Positions 17,479 through 27,079 of a stretch of 64,000 bases of DNA are shown in pieces. A program made the translations under genes and the position numbers. Location: NCBI GenBank assembly GCA_902773925.1, contig CACYGI010000001.1, positions 62,001-126,000 on the forward strand, written 5' to 3'. The notes below the pieces were generated by a model. That model did no database searches, was not told the origin of the DNA, and saw only the letters and a list, made by a program, of their open reading frames with translations. Within the stretch, counting starts at the first letter, position 1, and every line of letters begins with the position of its first letter. The DNA is from an uncultured Bacteroidia bacterium. Its GTDB lineage: Bacteria; Bacteroidota; Bacteroidia; Bacteroidales; UBA932.

Positions 17479-19260
17479 TTACTCAATAAAACCAATCACC
17501 TCGCCCTTGGCGACCTTATCGCCGTGGCGGGCGTTGATCGAAGCGATTTTACCGTTGAAGAGCGCCTTTATCGGCTCCAGACCGTAATATGCCTGTACGT
17601 GGCAGATAGTCTGGCCTTCAGTAACGGGAGTACCGATTGCCGGTGCGACGGATTCCTGGGCGGGATCCACGTGCCATATCAGCTGGCCGGCTGCGGTGGA
17701 TTGGATCGGATGAGCATCGGGATGCTTCTCCATATAGCCTTCGGCATCGAACTTGGGCACCTCGACGACGGGACGGACCACGATCTTCGGTGCGCCCGCC
17801 TTTTCCTTTTCGGCCTCGAGGGCATCATTGAAACGCTTCTCTGCGACGCCGCTCTTGTAGTCGCGGTACTGACGCTCGTGCATTGCAAACTCGAAGAGCT
17901 CCTCGTCGTCCTGGCCGCGGTCCCAGCCTTCCTCTTCCATCATCTTGATAAACTTCGGAAGTTCGTCGGGATATGCGTCCTGAGGGTTGCCGGTATAGAA
18001 TTCGAGGCCCTTGTCCTTGACAATCTGGACGATCTCCGGAGCAAGAGGACCGGGCAGACGGCCGGTCTTGCCCAGAATCATGTTCATCGTATCGGGATCG
18101 ATGGTCTTCCAGCGCTCCTCGCCCTTGAGGGTGTGCATAAGGTTCATCAGGGCGGTATTCTTGGTGTACTGGCTGAACGGAGTCACCAACGGCGGGTAGC
18201 CCAGGCGCGGCCATACATACTCGACCTCCTCGAAGAGCTTGACCACAAGCTGGTCGAGAGTCAGTTCGGGCTTGCCCTGATTGCGCAATGACATATTGAT
18301 GGCGTTGTGGAAGCCCTTGAGGTCCGACATCATCGAACCCATCATACCGCCGGGAAGACCGCATCCGATGAGCAGCGACGAGCAGAAATGGTTGGTAGGC
18401 TCGATGAAGTAACCCAGGAAGTCGTCGATGAACTTCTGGGTAAGGGAACGGGCCTCCATATATGCGTCCATATTGATATCCTTGACGGCAAATCCTGCGT
18501 CGAGCATCATCTCGCGAAGGGTTATCACGTCCGGATGGATCTTGCCCCAGGAGAGCGGCTCGATGGCTGCGTCAAGCACGTCCGCGCCTGCGCGCGCCAC
18601 CTCCAGCATCGAGGCTGCCGAGAAACCGGGACCGGAGTGGCCGTGATACTGCACGATGATGTGCGGATACTTGTCCTTGATGGCCTTGACCAGGCGGCCA
18701 AGGTATACCGGACGGCCGATACCCGCCATATCCTTGAGGCAGATCTCGTCGCAACCGTACTCTACCAGATGGTCAACCACGTCCATATAGTATTCGACCG
18801 TATGGACCGGCGAATAGGTGATACTCAGCGAAGCCTGCGAAATCATTCCTGCCTGCTTGGCGCCTATGACGGAAGCCTTGAGGTTGCGGTGGTCGTTGAG
18901 GCCGCAGAATGAACGGGCGATATCGACGCCCTGCGCCTTCTTGACCTTGAACATCAGGTAGCGGACATCCTCGGGGACCGGATTCATACGCAGACCGTTG
19001 AGACCGCGCTCGAGCATATGGGTCTGGATGCCGGCCTTCTTGAAGGGCGCCACCCACTGACGGACTGCCACGTTGGGGTTCTGCCCGTAGAGGAGGTTGA
19101 CCTGTTCGAAGGCGCCGCCATTGGTCTCTACACGGTCAAAGCATCCCATATCGATGATGACGGGAGCTATCTCCAGAAGTTGGTCCACTCTCGGCGTGTA
19201 TTTACCGGAGGACTGCCACATATCCCTGTAAATGAGGGAAAATTTGATTTCGCGTTTCAT
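17479..19260 (-). CDS. Carboxyltransferase of PycB/OadA type with degenerate biotinyl-like domain
   Basis: 593 residues. The N-terminal 300 residues form the carboxyltransferase TIM barrel of pyruvate carboxylase subunit B or oxaloacetate decarboxylase alpha (FSLIYRDMWQSSGKY, VDIARSFCGLNDHRN, CLKDMAGIGRP, VQYHGHSGPG), with the metal-binding HGH and the active-site Lys. A PYC/OADA conserved region follows (EVEYVWPRLGYPPLVTPFSQ). The C-terminal 70 residues have a biotinyl-like fold pattern (GTPVTEGQTICHV ... GKIASINARHGDKVAKGEVIGFI). Where biotinylated domains have E-A-M-K-M it reads Q-A-Y-Y-G-L-E, with no Lys at that site. A separate biotin carrier would then be needed. The substrate, pyruvate or oxaloacetate, is not certain. 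Confidence 0.8.
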   Translation of the reverse strand: MKREIKFSLIYRDMWQSSGKYTPRVDQLLEIAPVIIDMGCFDRVETNGGAFEQVNLLYGQNPNVAVRQWVAPFKKAGIQTHMLERGLNGLRMNPVPEDVRYLMFKVKKAQGVDIARSFCGLNDHRNLKASVIGAKQAGMISQASLSITYSPVHTVEYYMDVVDHLVEYGCDEICLKDMAGIGRPVYLGRLVKAIKDKYPHIIVQYHGHSGPGFSAASMLEVARAGADVLDAAIEPLSWGKIHPDVITLREMMLDAGFAVKDINMDAYMEARSLTQKFIDDFLGYFIEPTNHFCSSLLIGCGLPGGMMGSMMSDLKGFHNAINMSLRNQGKPELTLDQLVVKLFEEVEYVWPRLGYPPLVTPFSQYTKNTALMNLMHTLKGEERWKTIDPDTMNMILGKTGRLPGPLAPEIVQIVKDKGLEFYTGNPQDAYPDELPKFIKMMEEEGWDRGQDDEELFEFAMHERQYRDYKSGVAEKRFNDALEAEKEKAGAPKIVVRPVVEVPKFDAEGYMEKHPDAHPIQSTAAGQLIWHVDPAQESVAPAIGTPVTEGQTICHVQAYYGLEPIKALFNGKIASINARHGDKVAKGEVIGFIE

Positions 19261-19285
19261 ATTTGTTATTAGGTTTAACTAATTG

Positions 19286-22240
19286 TTATCTTCTTACCAC
19301 GTGTATTGCAGGGTCGATCATACGCCTCAGCGCATCATTGTCTATCTCGAAGAAATGATACGGTATGAGGTGCTTCGGCCGCAGGCGGTTGGCCGCCTCG
19401 ACGAACTGCTCGTCGGACATCGTGTAGGGCAGGTTCTTGGGCAGGAATGCAATGTCGATGACATCCGCGAGTTCATCCATCTCCGGAATCGGCTCGGTAT
19501 CGCCCGCTATATAAATTCTGAATCCCGCAAGATCCAGCACATAGCCGTTGCCGAATCCTTCGGGATGGAACAGCTGTCCGTCTTCGCGCACGTGCTCGAC
19601 ATTGTATGCCGGAACCGCGCGGATACCTATGCCTTCATATACCCAGCCTTCGCCGTTGGCCATGTGATGGCAGACTCCCTGTTCATATTCGATATCGGCG
19701 GGAGCCACTATAACGGTCCCTTCGGTCACGAGCATATCCAGCACCTGCGGATCATAGTGATCGTAGTGGCTGTGGGTTATCAGTACGAGATCTGCCGGCT
19801 CGAATGTCGAGAAATCGGTCTTTTCGCCGTACGGATCGACGTAGATGCGCTTGCCGGCAACCTCCATCAGGATGGATGCGTGGCCCAGCGGTCGGACAAG
19901 CAATTCGCCCATCGGCGTGGGGTAACTCAGGACTTCGGGAACTTCCTGATCATTGACTAATTCCGGTACCATGTCTGTTTCATCATTAATAATTACTGGG
20001 ACTTCTTCTTCATCGTGAGGAACGTTTCGCACAGGGTGCTTCTTATGAGCCTTGGGCTGCGGCGAAGCGCGGTGAGTGGTTGAAGGCAGAAGCTTCTGGC
20101 ATATCTCCTTCATATAGCCGTCAAAATAGCGGTTGGTCTCGCGGTAGCGGGGAAGCGTATCGTCAAGGCCCTGGTCGCGCCAGCTTTCGGGCAGGGACAT
20201 CGAAGTAATGTCCTCCGGGGATTCGGGCCGCTCTTCGGCACGCCACTCGAACCCCTTCAGGCGGTGGCGGTCGGCGGCCAGCTCCAGCACCGGATAGGCA
20301 TCGCTCTTGGTCTCTTCGAGATAGAAGAGCCTGCGCGCCGTCCCGTCCTTGATGATGGCCGTCATCTGCTTGGCTTCCTTGAGATTGACATTTGCCACGC
20401 GGTCGTGTGAGACCATATAGAAGATGGCTGTGACGCCGCCCAGGGCGTCAAACCGGTACAGGTCGTTGTCACGGAAATAGCTGAGCATCTCCGTGCTCTT
20501 TATCTGATTGAAATACTGCTCGTCCTGACGGGAGGTGATGCGCGCGTCGGTGAGCATCGAAGCGCGGTGCAGCTGTCCGTCTTTGAGCAGCAGGTGCATA
20601 GTCTCGGAGGTAAGCTGGTTGCGGACCGCGTTCCAGAGTATCGGGCGGCCGTAAAGGACGGCGATCGAGTCCAGTTCGGTAAATTCGAGCGAGTCGCAGG
20701 CCGCCTGGGTGTCTTTGCGGTAGAGCTTGACATTGTTCCAGGCGCGAAGGCGGCGCAGGACGGTCGAATCCGGCGGCGTCACGCTCGTGCTGTCCGTCGC
20801 CGCCGTCTTGCCGGTCTCGTCGGTATTGCCGCCGTCAGCGTTATTGCCCGGCTCTGCTACGAGATTATCTTCGTTGGTCTTGTCAATGGTCCTGCCAAGG
20901 CCTGCGTCGGGAATGGTACCGGGTTTTGCGGCCTTATCCGGAAGGCCGCTCGCGGTGGAGTCTCCCGCGGCAACAGGACGTACTCCCGTAGAGTCCCCAG
21001 TGGGCGGGGCGGGCACGACCCCGGTGCTGTCCGCTCCCGGAGTGAGCCCGAGCGCGGCAAGGCTGTCCGCAAGCGCCTGCGCCCTGGCCAGCGAATCGGC
21101 GGCAGAGCCAAGCGGCGGCAATTTGCCGGCGGCGCGCATATCATCCTCGTACTTCTTGGCACGGGCCTCGGCCTGTTTTTCGCGAAGCGTGGTGATAGCG
21201 TCGAACATCAGGTCTTCGCGGTGCTTGGCGGCATCATCCAGCTCCTTCTGCGTGTAATCGCACTTATAGACGGTGAAATACTGCAGCGTATCGGCGCCGA
21301 CATATACCGTATCCACTTCGTGGTTCTCATTCTCTCCGAAATAGACCACTGCCGGATTGCGCGAAAGCGTTGCGCGCGACGAATCCTGCTCGTACAGGGC
21401 GCAGTTGGCCAGGATTATCATCTTGTCCGCCGTATCGAGCACCTTCACCTGCTCGCGCATCTCGATCTGGCCCTCGCGCATCCTGTAATCCACTTCCTCA
21501 GCCCAGGCCTCGTAGTCCGGATCGAACATATAGACCTCATTGCGATAGCTGAGCACGCTGTCTGGCCGCGAATACGAACCGCCCTGCGACGATACGAAAC
21601 CGTTGCCTCGCCAGGTACGGGTATTGGTGCCGAAGACCGCCTTGTCTTCATTGGCCAGATAGACCACGTTATCCATCTTCATAAAGATGGAATCCATATA
21701 TATCTCAACCTCCTTTTCGAAGGTAAAAGTCGAAACTTTCGCATCATAATGGCCCTTGAGGCTCTCGATCACCTTGCCGTCAGGGCTCATCAGCGCCGCG
21801 CCGTTGAAGAAAGTCGCCACGCTGTCCCGGGTATTGTATTCGAGACGGCGGGTGCGCAGGCGGTTGCCGTCCTTGTCCTCCAGCTCCACGACGCCGCCGG
21901 TAAAGCGGGCCGTATTCTCGTCTATGTCGTAGTAGAGATTTTCGCTGCGCAGCTGCGTACGGTCCTGGATGATGCGGACGTTGCCGTAGGCCTCAATGTA
22001 ATGCGAATCCACGTTCCAGAGCGCCGAGTCGCATAGCAGATAGGTGTTGTTGTGGAAAAAGCGGGCGTCGCCCTTGACCTTGCGGTAGTTGGTGCCCCAC
22101 TGGACATACTGGCGCGCCTCTTCGGCGCTCACAAGCCGCACGTACGAATCCTCCTTCCGGTTACGGTTGCCTGAGGCAAGCGTACCGGTCAGCAGCACTG
22201 CCGCCGAAAGGACGGTTACGAGGATTCGCGTGTTTTTCAT
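19286..22240 (-). CDS. OstA-like (LptA/LptD-N) protein fused to a metallo-beta-lactamase-fold domain
   Basis: 984 residues. After a signal sequence, residues about 30-700 carry OstA-type beta-jellyroll repeats (YIEAYGNVRIIQDRTQLRSENLYYD, ARFTGGVVELEDKDGNRL), the fold of LptA and the LptD N-domain that handles lipopolysaccharide transit. A Pro/Ser/Asp-rich insert lies near 385-490. After an acidic linker, residues 777-984 are a complete UPF0173-like metallo-beta-lactamase fold: GHASILMEV, THSHYDH (His823, His825, Asp827, His828), GDTE (Asp914) and a late His962 in IPYHF. The frame is uninterrupted. It follows surA by six bases in an envelope-biogenesis operon. The fusion is unusual: OstA proteins normally end before such a domain. 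Confidence 0.82.
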   Translation of the reverse strand: MKNTRILVTVLSAAVLLTGTLASGNRNRKEDSYVRLVSAEEARQYVQWGTNYRKVKGDARFFHNNTYLLCDSALWNVDSHYIEAYGNVRIIQDRTQLRSENLYYDIDENTARFTGGVVELEDKDGNRLRTRRLEYNTRDSVATFFNGAALMSPDGKVIESLKGHYDAKVSTFTFEKEVEIYMDSIFMKMDNVVYLANEDKAVFGTNTRTWRGNGFVSSQGGSYSRPDSVLSYRNEVYMFDPDYEAWAEEVDYRMREGQIEMREQVKVLDTADKMIILANCALYEQDSSRATLSRNPAVVYFGENENHEVDTVYVGADTLQYFTVYKCDYTQKELDDAAKHREDLMFDAITTLREKQAEARAKKYEDDMRAAGKLPPLGSAADSLARAQALADSLAALGLTPGADSTGVVPAPPTGDSTGVRPVAAGDSTASGLPDKAAKPGTIPDAGLGRTIDKTNEDNLVAEPGNNADGGNTDETGKTAATDSTSVTPPDSTVLRRLRAWNNVKLYRKDTQAACDSLEFTELDSIAVLYGRPILWNAVRNQLTSETMHLLLKDGQLHRASMLTDARITSRQDEQYFNQIKSTEMLSYFRDNDLYRFDALGGVTAIFYMVSHDRVANVNLKEAKQMTAIIKDGTARRLFYLEETKSDAYPVLELAADRHRLKGFEWRAEERPESPEDITSMSLPESWRDQGLDDTLPRYRETNRYFDGYMKEICQKLLPSTTHRASPQPKAHKKHPVRNVPHDEEEVPVIINDETDMVPELVNDQEVPEVLSYPTPMGELLVRPLGHASILMEVAGKRIYVDPYGEKTDFSTFEPADLVLITHSHYDHYDPQVLDMLVTEGTVIVAPADIEYEQGVCHHMANGEGWVYEGIGIRAVPAYNVEHVREDGQLFHPEGFGNGYVLDLAGFRIYIAGDTEPIPEMDELADVIDIAFLPKNLPYTMSDEQFVEAANRLRPKHLIPYHFFEIDNDALRRMIDPAIHVVRR

Positions 22241-22246
22241 TGCCTG

Positions 22247-23608
22247 TTATTTGAACCAGCCGGAATATTCGAAGGGGCAACCCCTGAACATCTCGTCCAC
22301 CCTGATATGAGTCGTCTTCTGCTTGGACAGGATGAACTCTTCGATGGCCTTGTGGGCCTTCTGCTGCTGCAATTCCTGCAGCAGATCATTGTAGTCTTCC
22401 TCGATGGTGGCCGTATGTGAAGGGATGATCTTCTCCAGATAGATGATCTTGTAGATCGTGTTGCCGTTGCGGCCCTCGTTGTCAAGCGACTCGAAAGGCT
22501 CCGAGATGTCGCCTACCTTCATATCCTTGAGTACGGCATAGTCCATCGGCTTGAGCTGGTCCTTTTCGAAGTAGGACGAGCCGGTGTATGTGTCCGCCAT
22601 AAGGCCGCCGGCCGTAGCCGTCGAACGGTCCTGCGAATAGTACTTTGCCGCATCGGAGAATGTGATGCTGCTGTCTATAACGGCCGTGCGGATGCTGTCG
22701 AGCCGGCTGAACGCCGCCTTGCGGTCCTCACTGCCGTAGGAAGGCTTGATCAGGATGTGGCGGGCGTTAAACATATCGCCCTCTTTCTCGATCATCTGTA
22801 TGATATGGAATCCGTCGGGAGTCTCGACGACCTGCGAAACCTGCCCCACCTTGAGGGACATCGCCGCATCGGAGAACTGGGGCCAGAAGACGTTCTTTGA
22901 CATCATTCCGAGCTCGCCGCCCTTGGTCATACTGCCGGGATCCTGCGAATAGAGGCGCGCCAGGGTCGCGAATTTCTCTCCGGCGAGGATTCGCTCGCGC
23001 AGCGAAATCAGCTTCTCCTTGACGGCGAGATTTGCCGCCTCGCGGTCGGGATAGAGCGCCACCTGGCGGAAACGGTACTTGGTCGAGACTATCGGCAGGT
23101 CCTCCTTCGGGGTGCTCTCGTAGAACTCCCTCACGTCGTGGGGCGTAAGGCGTGGCGTATTGCCCGTGACATTGCGTTGCATTTCCTGGATGAGGGACTG
23201 CTCGGTAAGGGCCTCCTTCCATTCCTGACGGAGCTTGTGGATGGGCTTGTTGAAATACTCCTCCGTCTGCTTTTCGCCGCCAAGCGAAGAATATACTTCG
23301 TTCATACGGTTCTCGAGAGCGGCCTCGACATTGGCGTCGCTGACGGTCAGAGAGTCGAGCTGCGCCTGGACGTAGAAGAGCTTTGCGACGAGCAGCTGCT
23401 CGAGAATATCGCAGCGGATGTTCTTGTCCACCTGCAGACCGCGCATACGCATCATCTGCGCCTCGGATTCAATCTGGGAGAGCATTATGACGTCGTTGCC
23501 CACGACTGCGACCGACTTTTCGACGACACCGTCGTATTTCTGTGCGCCCACGGGGAATGAGACCGACAGCAGGGCGAGGATGCAAAGCGTAACGATACTA
23601 TTTTTCAT
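22247..23608 (-). CDS. surA: SurA-like periplasmic peptidyl-prolyl isomerase/chaperone
   Basis: 453 residues with signal peptide MKNSIVTLCILALLSVSFPVGA. A SurA-type N-domain (VEKSVAVVGNDVIMLSQIESEAQ) is followed by two parvulin domains. The first lies near 175-275 (FATLARLYSQDPGSMTKGGELGMM, VSQVVETPDGFHIIQMIE), the second near 285-390 (ARHILIKPSYG, FSDAAKYYSQD, GGLM). It helps fold outer-membrane proteins. It overlaps the upstream lipoprotein gene by 11 bases and precedes the OstA-fusion gene, forming an outer-membrane assembly operon. Confidence 0.92.
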   Translation of the reverse strand: MKNSIVTLCILALLSVSFPVGAQKYDGVVEKSVAVVGNDVIMLSQIESEAQMMRMRGLQVDKNIRCDILEQLLVAKLFYVQAQLDSLTVSDANVEAALENRMNEVYSSLGGEKQTEEYFNKPIHKLRQEWKEALTEQSLIQEMQRNVTGNTPRLTPHDVREFYESTPKEDLPIVSTKYRFRQVALYPDREAANLAVKEKLISLRERILAGEKFATLARLYSQDPGSMTKGGELGMMSKNVFWPQFSDAAMSLKVGQVSQVVETPDGFHIIQMIEKEGDMFNARHILIKPSYGSEDRKAAFSRLDSIRTAVIDSSITFSDAAKYYSQDRSTATAGGLMADTYTGSSYFEKDQLKPMDYAVLKDMKVGDISEPFESLDNEGRNGNTIYKIIYLEKIIPSHTATIEEDYNDLLQELQQQKAHKAIEEFILSKQKTTHIRVDEMFRGCPFEYSGWFK

Positions 23609-24464
23609 TCGTATAAATCTTTAAGGTGCCTTTCTCAAGGCCCTCATCAAACAACTCTTGTTCCAAAGTCAAAAGCAACTGCTGCTTTCTCCGGCCGACG
23701 ATGATATCGGAAACCGATTCATAGACATATTCGAGCGGGGCGGGTGAGCCTTTATCCACCCGTCCGGTAATGCATATCAGGTAATGGCGCCCGGAGATAT
23801 CCGTCTCGCACGCATCACGGGCCACGATATCCTTGCGGCACGCTTCGAGCGTTATGCCAAGATAATCCGAAAGCTGCTGCAGGGTTATCCAGCGCCCGGA
23901 GAAATCTTCGTACGAATCGGCCGAGGTGGCGCAGGCGTCTTCGAGAATGCGCACGTCTTCGGGCTCGGTGACACAATATTCCGAGCGGATCATATCGTAA
24001 TACGGAGATTTCTTCGAAATACTGATGACGCGTGCCTTTACGAGAGTCTCCGGCAGCAGATAGTCGCTCCTGTGCTCCTCGTAGTATGCGGAAGCCTCTT
24101 CCACGGTCACAGCCGTATCAAGATAACTCTCGACATAGAGCTTTTCGTAACGGAAGCCGAGCAGGTTGCGGCGGAACTCTTCGACCTCGCGCGCGACATT
24201 TCTCTCTTCCTTGGGCAGATAGTCGCCGGCACGCTCCTCCATCAGGCAGCCCAAAGCCCAGGTATGGATATATCTCTGGGCCATCCGGATACTGTCTTCG
24301 GCCGTTATTCCGTCGGGAATCAGCCGTTCCAGCTCGCTTCGGCGAAGCACGTTGGCCCCGACCGACGCCACCTTTGGATCAGGGTTATAGCGCAACAGGT
24401 CCTCCACCCAGTTGCAGGATGCAAGAGTCATCATCGCCATCGCCAGTATCAGCAGCCTTTTCAT
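23598..24464 (-). CDS. SurA N-domain-like lipoprotein without PPIase domain
   Basis: 288 residues from the ATG at 24464, lipobox TLASC (Cys16). The start is chosen because MKRLLILAMAMMTLASC is a clean lipoprotein signal and a -7 box lies just upstream; a longer frame has no signal. The helical sequence (VGANVLRRSELERLIPDGITAEDSI..., YYEEHRSDYLLPETLVKARVI) resembles the chaperone part of SurA/PpiD-type proteins, but no parvulin domain is visible. It is the first gene of the operon with surA. It probably assists outer-membrane protein folding. Confidence 0.72.
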   Translation of the reverse strand: MKRLLILAMAMMTLASCNWVEDLLRYNPDPKVASVGANVLRRSELERLIPDGITAEDSIRMAQRYIHTWALGCLMEERAGDYLPKEERNVAREVEEFRRNLLGFRYEKLYVESYLDTAVTVEEASAYYEEHRSDYLLPETLVKARVISISKKSPYYDMIRSEYCVTEPEDVRILEDACATSADSYEDFSGRWITLQQLSDYLGITLEACRKDIVARDACETDISGRHYLICITGRVDKGSPAPLEYVYESVSDIIVGRRKQQLLLTLEQELFDEGLEKGTLKIYTNEK

Positions 24465-24489
24465 TAGCGCACAGTTAGGATATATCGTA

Positions 24490-24497
24490 CAAATATA
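24490..24497 (-). promoter_or_regulatory. -7 box for the lipoprotein-surA-ostA operon
   Basis: TATATTTG on the minus strand, with about 25 bases to the start codon at 24464. The -33 region has TTTG at an over-long 24-base distance. Confidence 0.5.
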
Positions 24498-24520
24498 AGA
24501 AATATCCCAATATATAAGGC

Positions 24521-24558
24521 CCAAAAATAAGATGCGGGCCCCGGAAGGAACCCGCATC
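24521..24558 (-). terminator. Terminator of the second BspA-like lipoprotein gene
   Basis: Perfect 8-bp stem GATGCGGG/CCCGCATC (24531-24538 and 24551-24558), followed on the minus strand by TTATTTTTGG. Confidence 0.8.
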
Positions 24559-24591
24559 TGTAAAATGTTATCCTAAAGGATATGACCGTAG

Positions 24592-26865
24592 TTAAGATTT
24601 CGGAGCCGGCCAGTCAACACCGAGTTCTGCACCCGTGTCACGATCCTTGAAGATAATCGTAATCCTCGGGCAACCGTCGATGACTGCCGTGCTCGTGGTC
24701 TCACCATAGTAACCCCAGTACAGGTAACGAAGGAGGGTGGTAGCAAACCAGTCAGCCTGGTCCTGATCGCAGTAGATGGTCAGGATACCGGGGTTGGACG
24801 CGGTACGCTCACCAGGACCGAGGGTACTACCGCCGAAGAAGTTCGTAGGCTTCTTGCTGTGGACGAAGTTCTCGCCGACGCGGAGCTCGGTAAGGTTCGG
24901 GTCACCGGTGAACATATAGTTAAGGCTCGTTGCAGATGCAAGGTCGATATTGGTCAGATCCAGCTTCTGGAGAACGTCGCAGTTGGAGAACATATAGAGG
25001 AACTGCTCGCAGGATGAAGTCTCGAGATCATCTGCGCAGAACTCTACCATCGAGTCGTTCTGGTTGAACATTGCGTACAGGGTGGTGCAGTTTTCAGTGG
25101 TGAACTTGCCGCCCAGCTTGATGTACGTACGACCGGTCTGGAAAGCGAAGATACGCTGCATATCGGTGATATTGTAGGTATCAAGGCCGCTCATATCAAG
25201 GCTCTCGAGGGAGTACATATATGCCATGAAGTATGACAGGGAAGTAGCGTTCTCGAGGTTGAAGTTGCTCACATCGATCGAAGTCAGCGACTCGCAGTGG
25301 TTGAACATATACTTCAGACCGTCAGCCTCTACTGCAGATACGTCGAAGTTGGAGACATCGAGTGAGGTCAGAGACCAGCAGTTGCTGAACATATAGGTCA
25401 TCGTCGTTGCCGCAGAGGTGTTGAACGATGAGACGTCGACCGAAGTCAGGTTGAGGCAGCGGCTGACGAAATAGTTGAAGTTGACGACGTTCTGGGTGTC
25501 GAAGTTGCTCAGGTCAAGCGATTCAAGGCTCTCGCAACGTGAGAACATATACTGCATGTTCTGTGCGTTGGAAGTATTGAACGACGAGAGGTCGAGAGAG
25601 GTGAGCATACGGCAGTTGTTGAACATATTGGTGAAGACCGTAACGTTCTCTGTGTTCAGGTGGCTCACATCCAGGGAAGTCATACAGATCTTCTCGTTGA
25701 CAAGGCTGTCATCGGTGTAGTTGTTGAACATTGAGAACATCGTGGTAGCAGCCGACGTATTGAGCACGCTCAGGTTGTCGATAGCTTCGCACTGGAACAG
25801 ATAGGAGAACATATAGGATGCTTCCTCGCCGGTGCAGATCTCTGCAGCTGCGGTGTTGATATCCAGGTGGCCGGTCGCCTCATCGTAAACTGCGTAGATG
25901 GGAACCTCTGAGAACATATCGGAAACGATAACACCTTCGGTCGAGGGCTCGTTTACGTTGAGCGAGATGCGGGTGATGAAAACGTCAGAGTTGTAAACTG
26001 CATCGGGATCCGCGAGCTGCTTGATAGCGGTGATGAATTCCTGTCCCGGAGGGAGGAGAGCCGTGCCGCTTGCAGGCTCGATGAAGTTGTTAAGCTCGAT
26101 GTGGCCTTCGTGGACCATCGAACGCTCAACCGTAAGAGAAGCGTCAGCCTTCATCTTGAGGACCTGGCTGCGGCCGTCAAATGCCTTGGCAGTGATCTTG
26201 AGGTTGGTGTAGGTAGCGGGAGCCACGAGGAAATAGAAATTGGCGGGAGTTGTACCGAGCTCGATGTTGGGAACATCCATCGTAGTGCCGGTAGCGCCGG
26301 TGAGGTGGCAGGTACCCGTAGCGGCATCGTCAACCACGAAAGCGCCGGACATAGGCTGGTCAGCCGTAAGCTGGAGGCTGGTGAGCTTGACATCGGTCTG
26401 GGATGAGGTGACGCTGAACTTGATTACACCGCAGAGATTCTTGAAAGTGATGGTGGTGCCGTCAACGACGCCGACCATCGGGGACTCGAAAACATCGCCG
26501 AGAGCCTCAAGATAGCGCTGCTCGTAAGGGAGCTTGCCGTCAAGGATGCTTGCCGGATAGTAAGCGGTAGCCATACCCGTGGGCTCGTCGCCACTTGCAT
26601 AGACGATAGTCGCTTCGCCGCCCTGTGCTTGAGCAACAGTATAGATAGCGGTGCTCGAGCCGTCAGTGACTGCGATGTTGTCACCGACAACCCAGGAGAG
26701 CTTGTAGACTTCACCGTCCAGATTGAGGGTAGTCTTGGTAGCATCATCAATAATAACCTTGTAGGTAGCCTTGCCGCCGTTGACGGGAGCCTGAGGCTGA
26801 TCTACAGTACAAGCCGTAAGCATCACCGACGCTACGGCTACGATTGCCATTAAAATCTTCTTCAT
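24592..26865 (-). CDS. BspA-like surface lipoprotein with fimbrillin-like N-domain and DUF285 repeats
   Basis: 757 residues from the ATG at 26865, lipobox MLTAC (Cys19). A fimbrillin-like N-domain (ATYKVIIDDATKTTLNLDG, then YKLSWVVGDNIAV) is followed by a linker shared with the 983-residue protein (LLPPGQEFITAIKQLADPDA, AAEICTGEEASYMFS). About twelve DUF285 repeats come next (TSLDVSHLNTENVTVFTNMFNNCRML and variants). Unlike the 983-residue paralogue it has no leucine-rich-repeat block or EF-hand loop. It is preceded by small ORF B with an AGGAGGG ribosome site overlapping that ORF's stop codon. Codon use is strongly biased, suggesting high expression. An adhesin or ligand-binding role is inferred. 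Confidence 0.85.
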   Translation of the reverse strand: MKKILMAIVAVASVMLTACTVDQPQAPVNGGKATYKVIIDDATKTTLNLDGEVYKLSWVVGDNIAVTDGSSTAIYTVAQAQGGEATIVYASGDEPTGMATAYYPASILDGKLPYEQRYLEALGDVFESPMVGVVDGTTITFKNLCGVIKFSVTSSQTDVKLTSLQLTADQPMSGAFVVDDAATGTCHLTGATGTTMDVPNIELGTTPANFYFLVAPATYTNLKITAKAFDGRSQVLKMKADASLTVERSMVHEGHIELNNFIEPASGTALLPPGQEFITAIKQLADPDAVYNSDVFITRISLNVNEPSTEGVIVSDMFSEVPIYAVYDEATGHLDINTAAAEICTGEEASYMFSYLFQCEAIDNLSVLNTSAATTMFSMFNNYTDDSLVNEKICMTSLDVSHLNTENVTVFTNMFNNCRMLTSLDLSSFNTSNAQNMQYMFSRCESLESLDLSNFDTQNVVNFNYFVSRCLNLTSVDVSSFNTSAATTMTYMFSNCWSLTSLDVSNFDVSAVEADGLKYMFNHCESLTSIDVSNFNLENATSLSYFMAYMYSLESLDMSGLDTYNITDMQRIFAFQTGRTYIKLGGKFTTENCTTLYAMFNQNDSMVEFCADDLETSSCEQFLYMFSNCDVLQKLDLTNIDLASATSLNYMFTGDPNLTELRVGENFVHSKKPTNFFGGSTLGPGERTASNPGILTIYCDQDQADWFATTLLRYLYWGYYGETTSTAVIDGCPRITIIFKDRDTGAELGVDWPAPKS

Positions 26866-26878
26866 GATGCTTCCCTCC

Positions 26879-27031
26879 TTAGAATGGCTTGAAACCTTCG
26901 AACAGGTCGAACGAGAATCCTGTTCCCTTTCCAAAATCTTCGGTGTTACCCGAATTGCCGCTCTGGCAGATGATGCGTCCGACCATCATCCCTGCTTCGT
27001 CCATTGCGGGTGTCAAGTAAGTTTTCTTCAT
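26879..27031 (-). CDS. Small coupled ORF B (50 aa), Y-x2-P/[IL]-[CA]-[QT]-S family
   Basis: 50 residues starting MKKTYLTPAMDEAG. Tyr5-x2-Pro8, then Ile21-Cys22-Gln23-Ser24-Gly25 and Asp32-Phe33-Gly34; the C-terminus is rich in Gly and Phe. The start is the ATG at 27031, as the longer frame has no conserved part. The stop codon TAA is fused to AGGAGGG, the ribosome site of the downstream lipoprotein gene 13 bases away. A -7 box lies about 50 bases upstream. No signal peptide. Function unknown. Confidence 0.72.
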   Translation of the reverse strand: MKKTYLTPAMDEAGMMVGRIICQSGNSGNTEDFGKGTGFSFDLFEGFKPF

Positions 27032-27079
27032 ATATGAATGGATATTAAAGAATATCAGAGTGGTTAATAGGTTAAAGCG

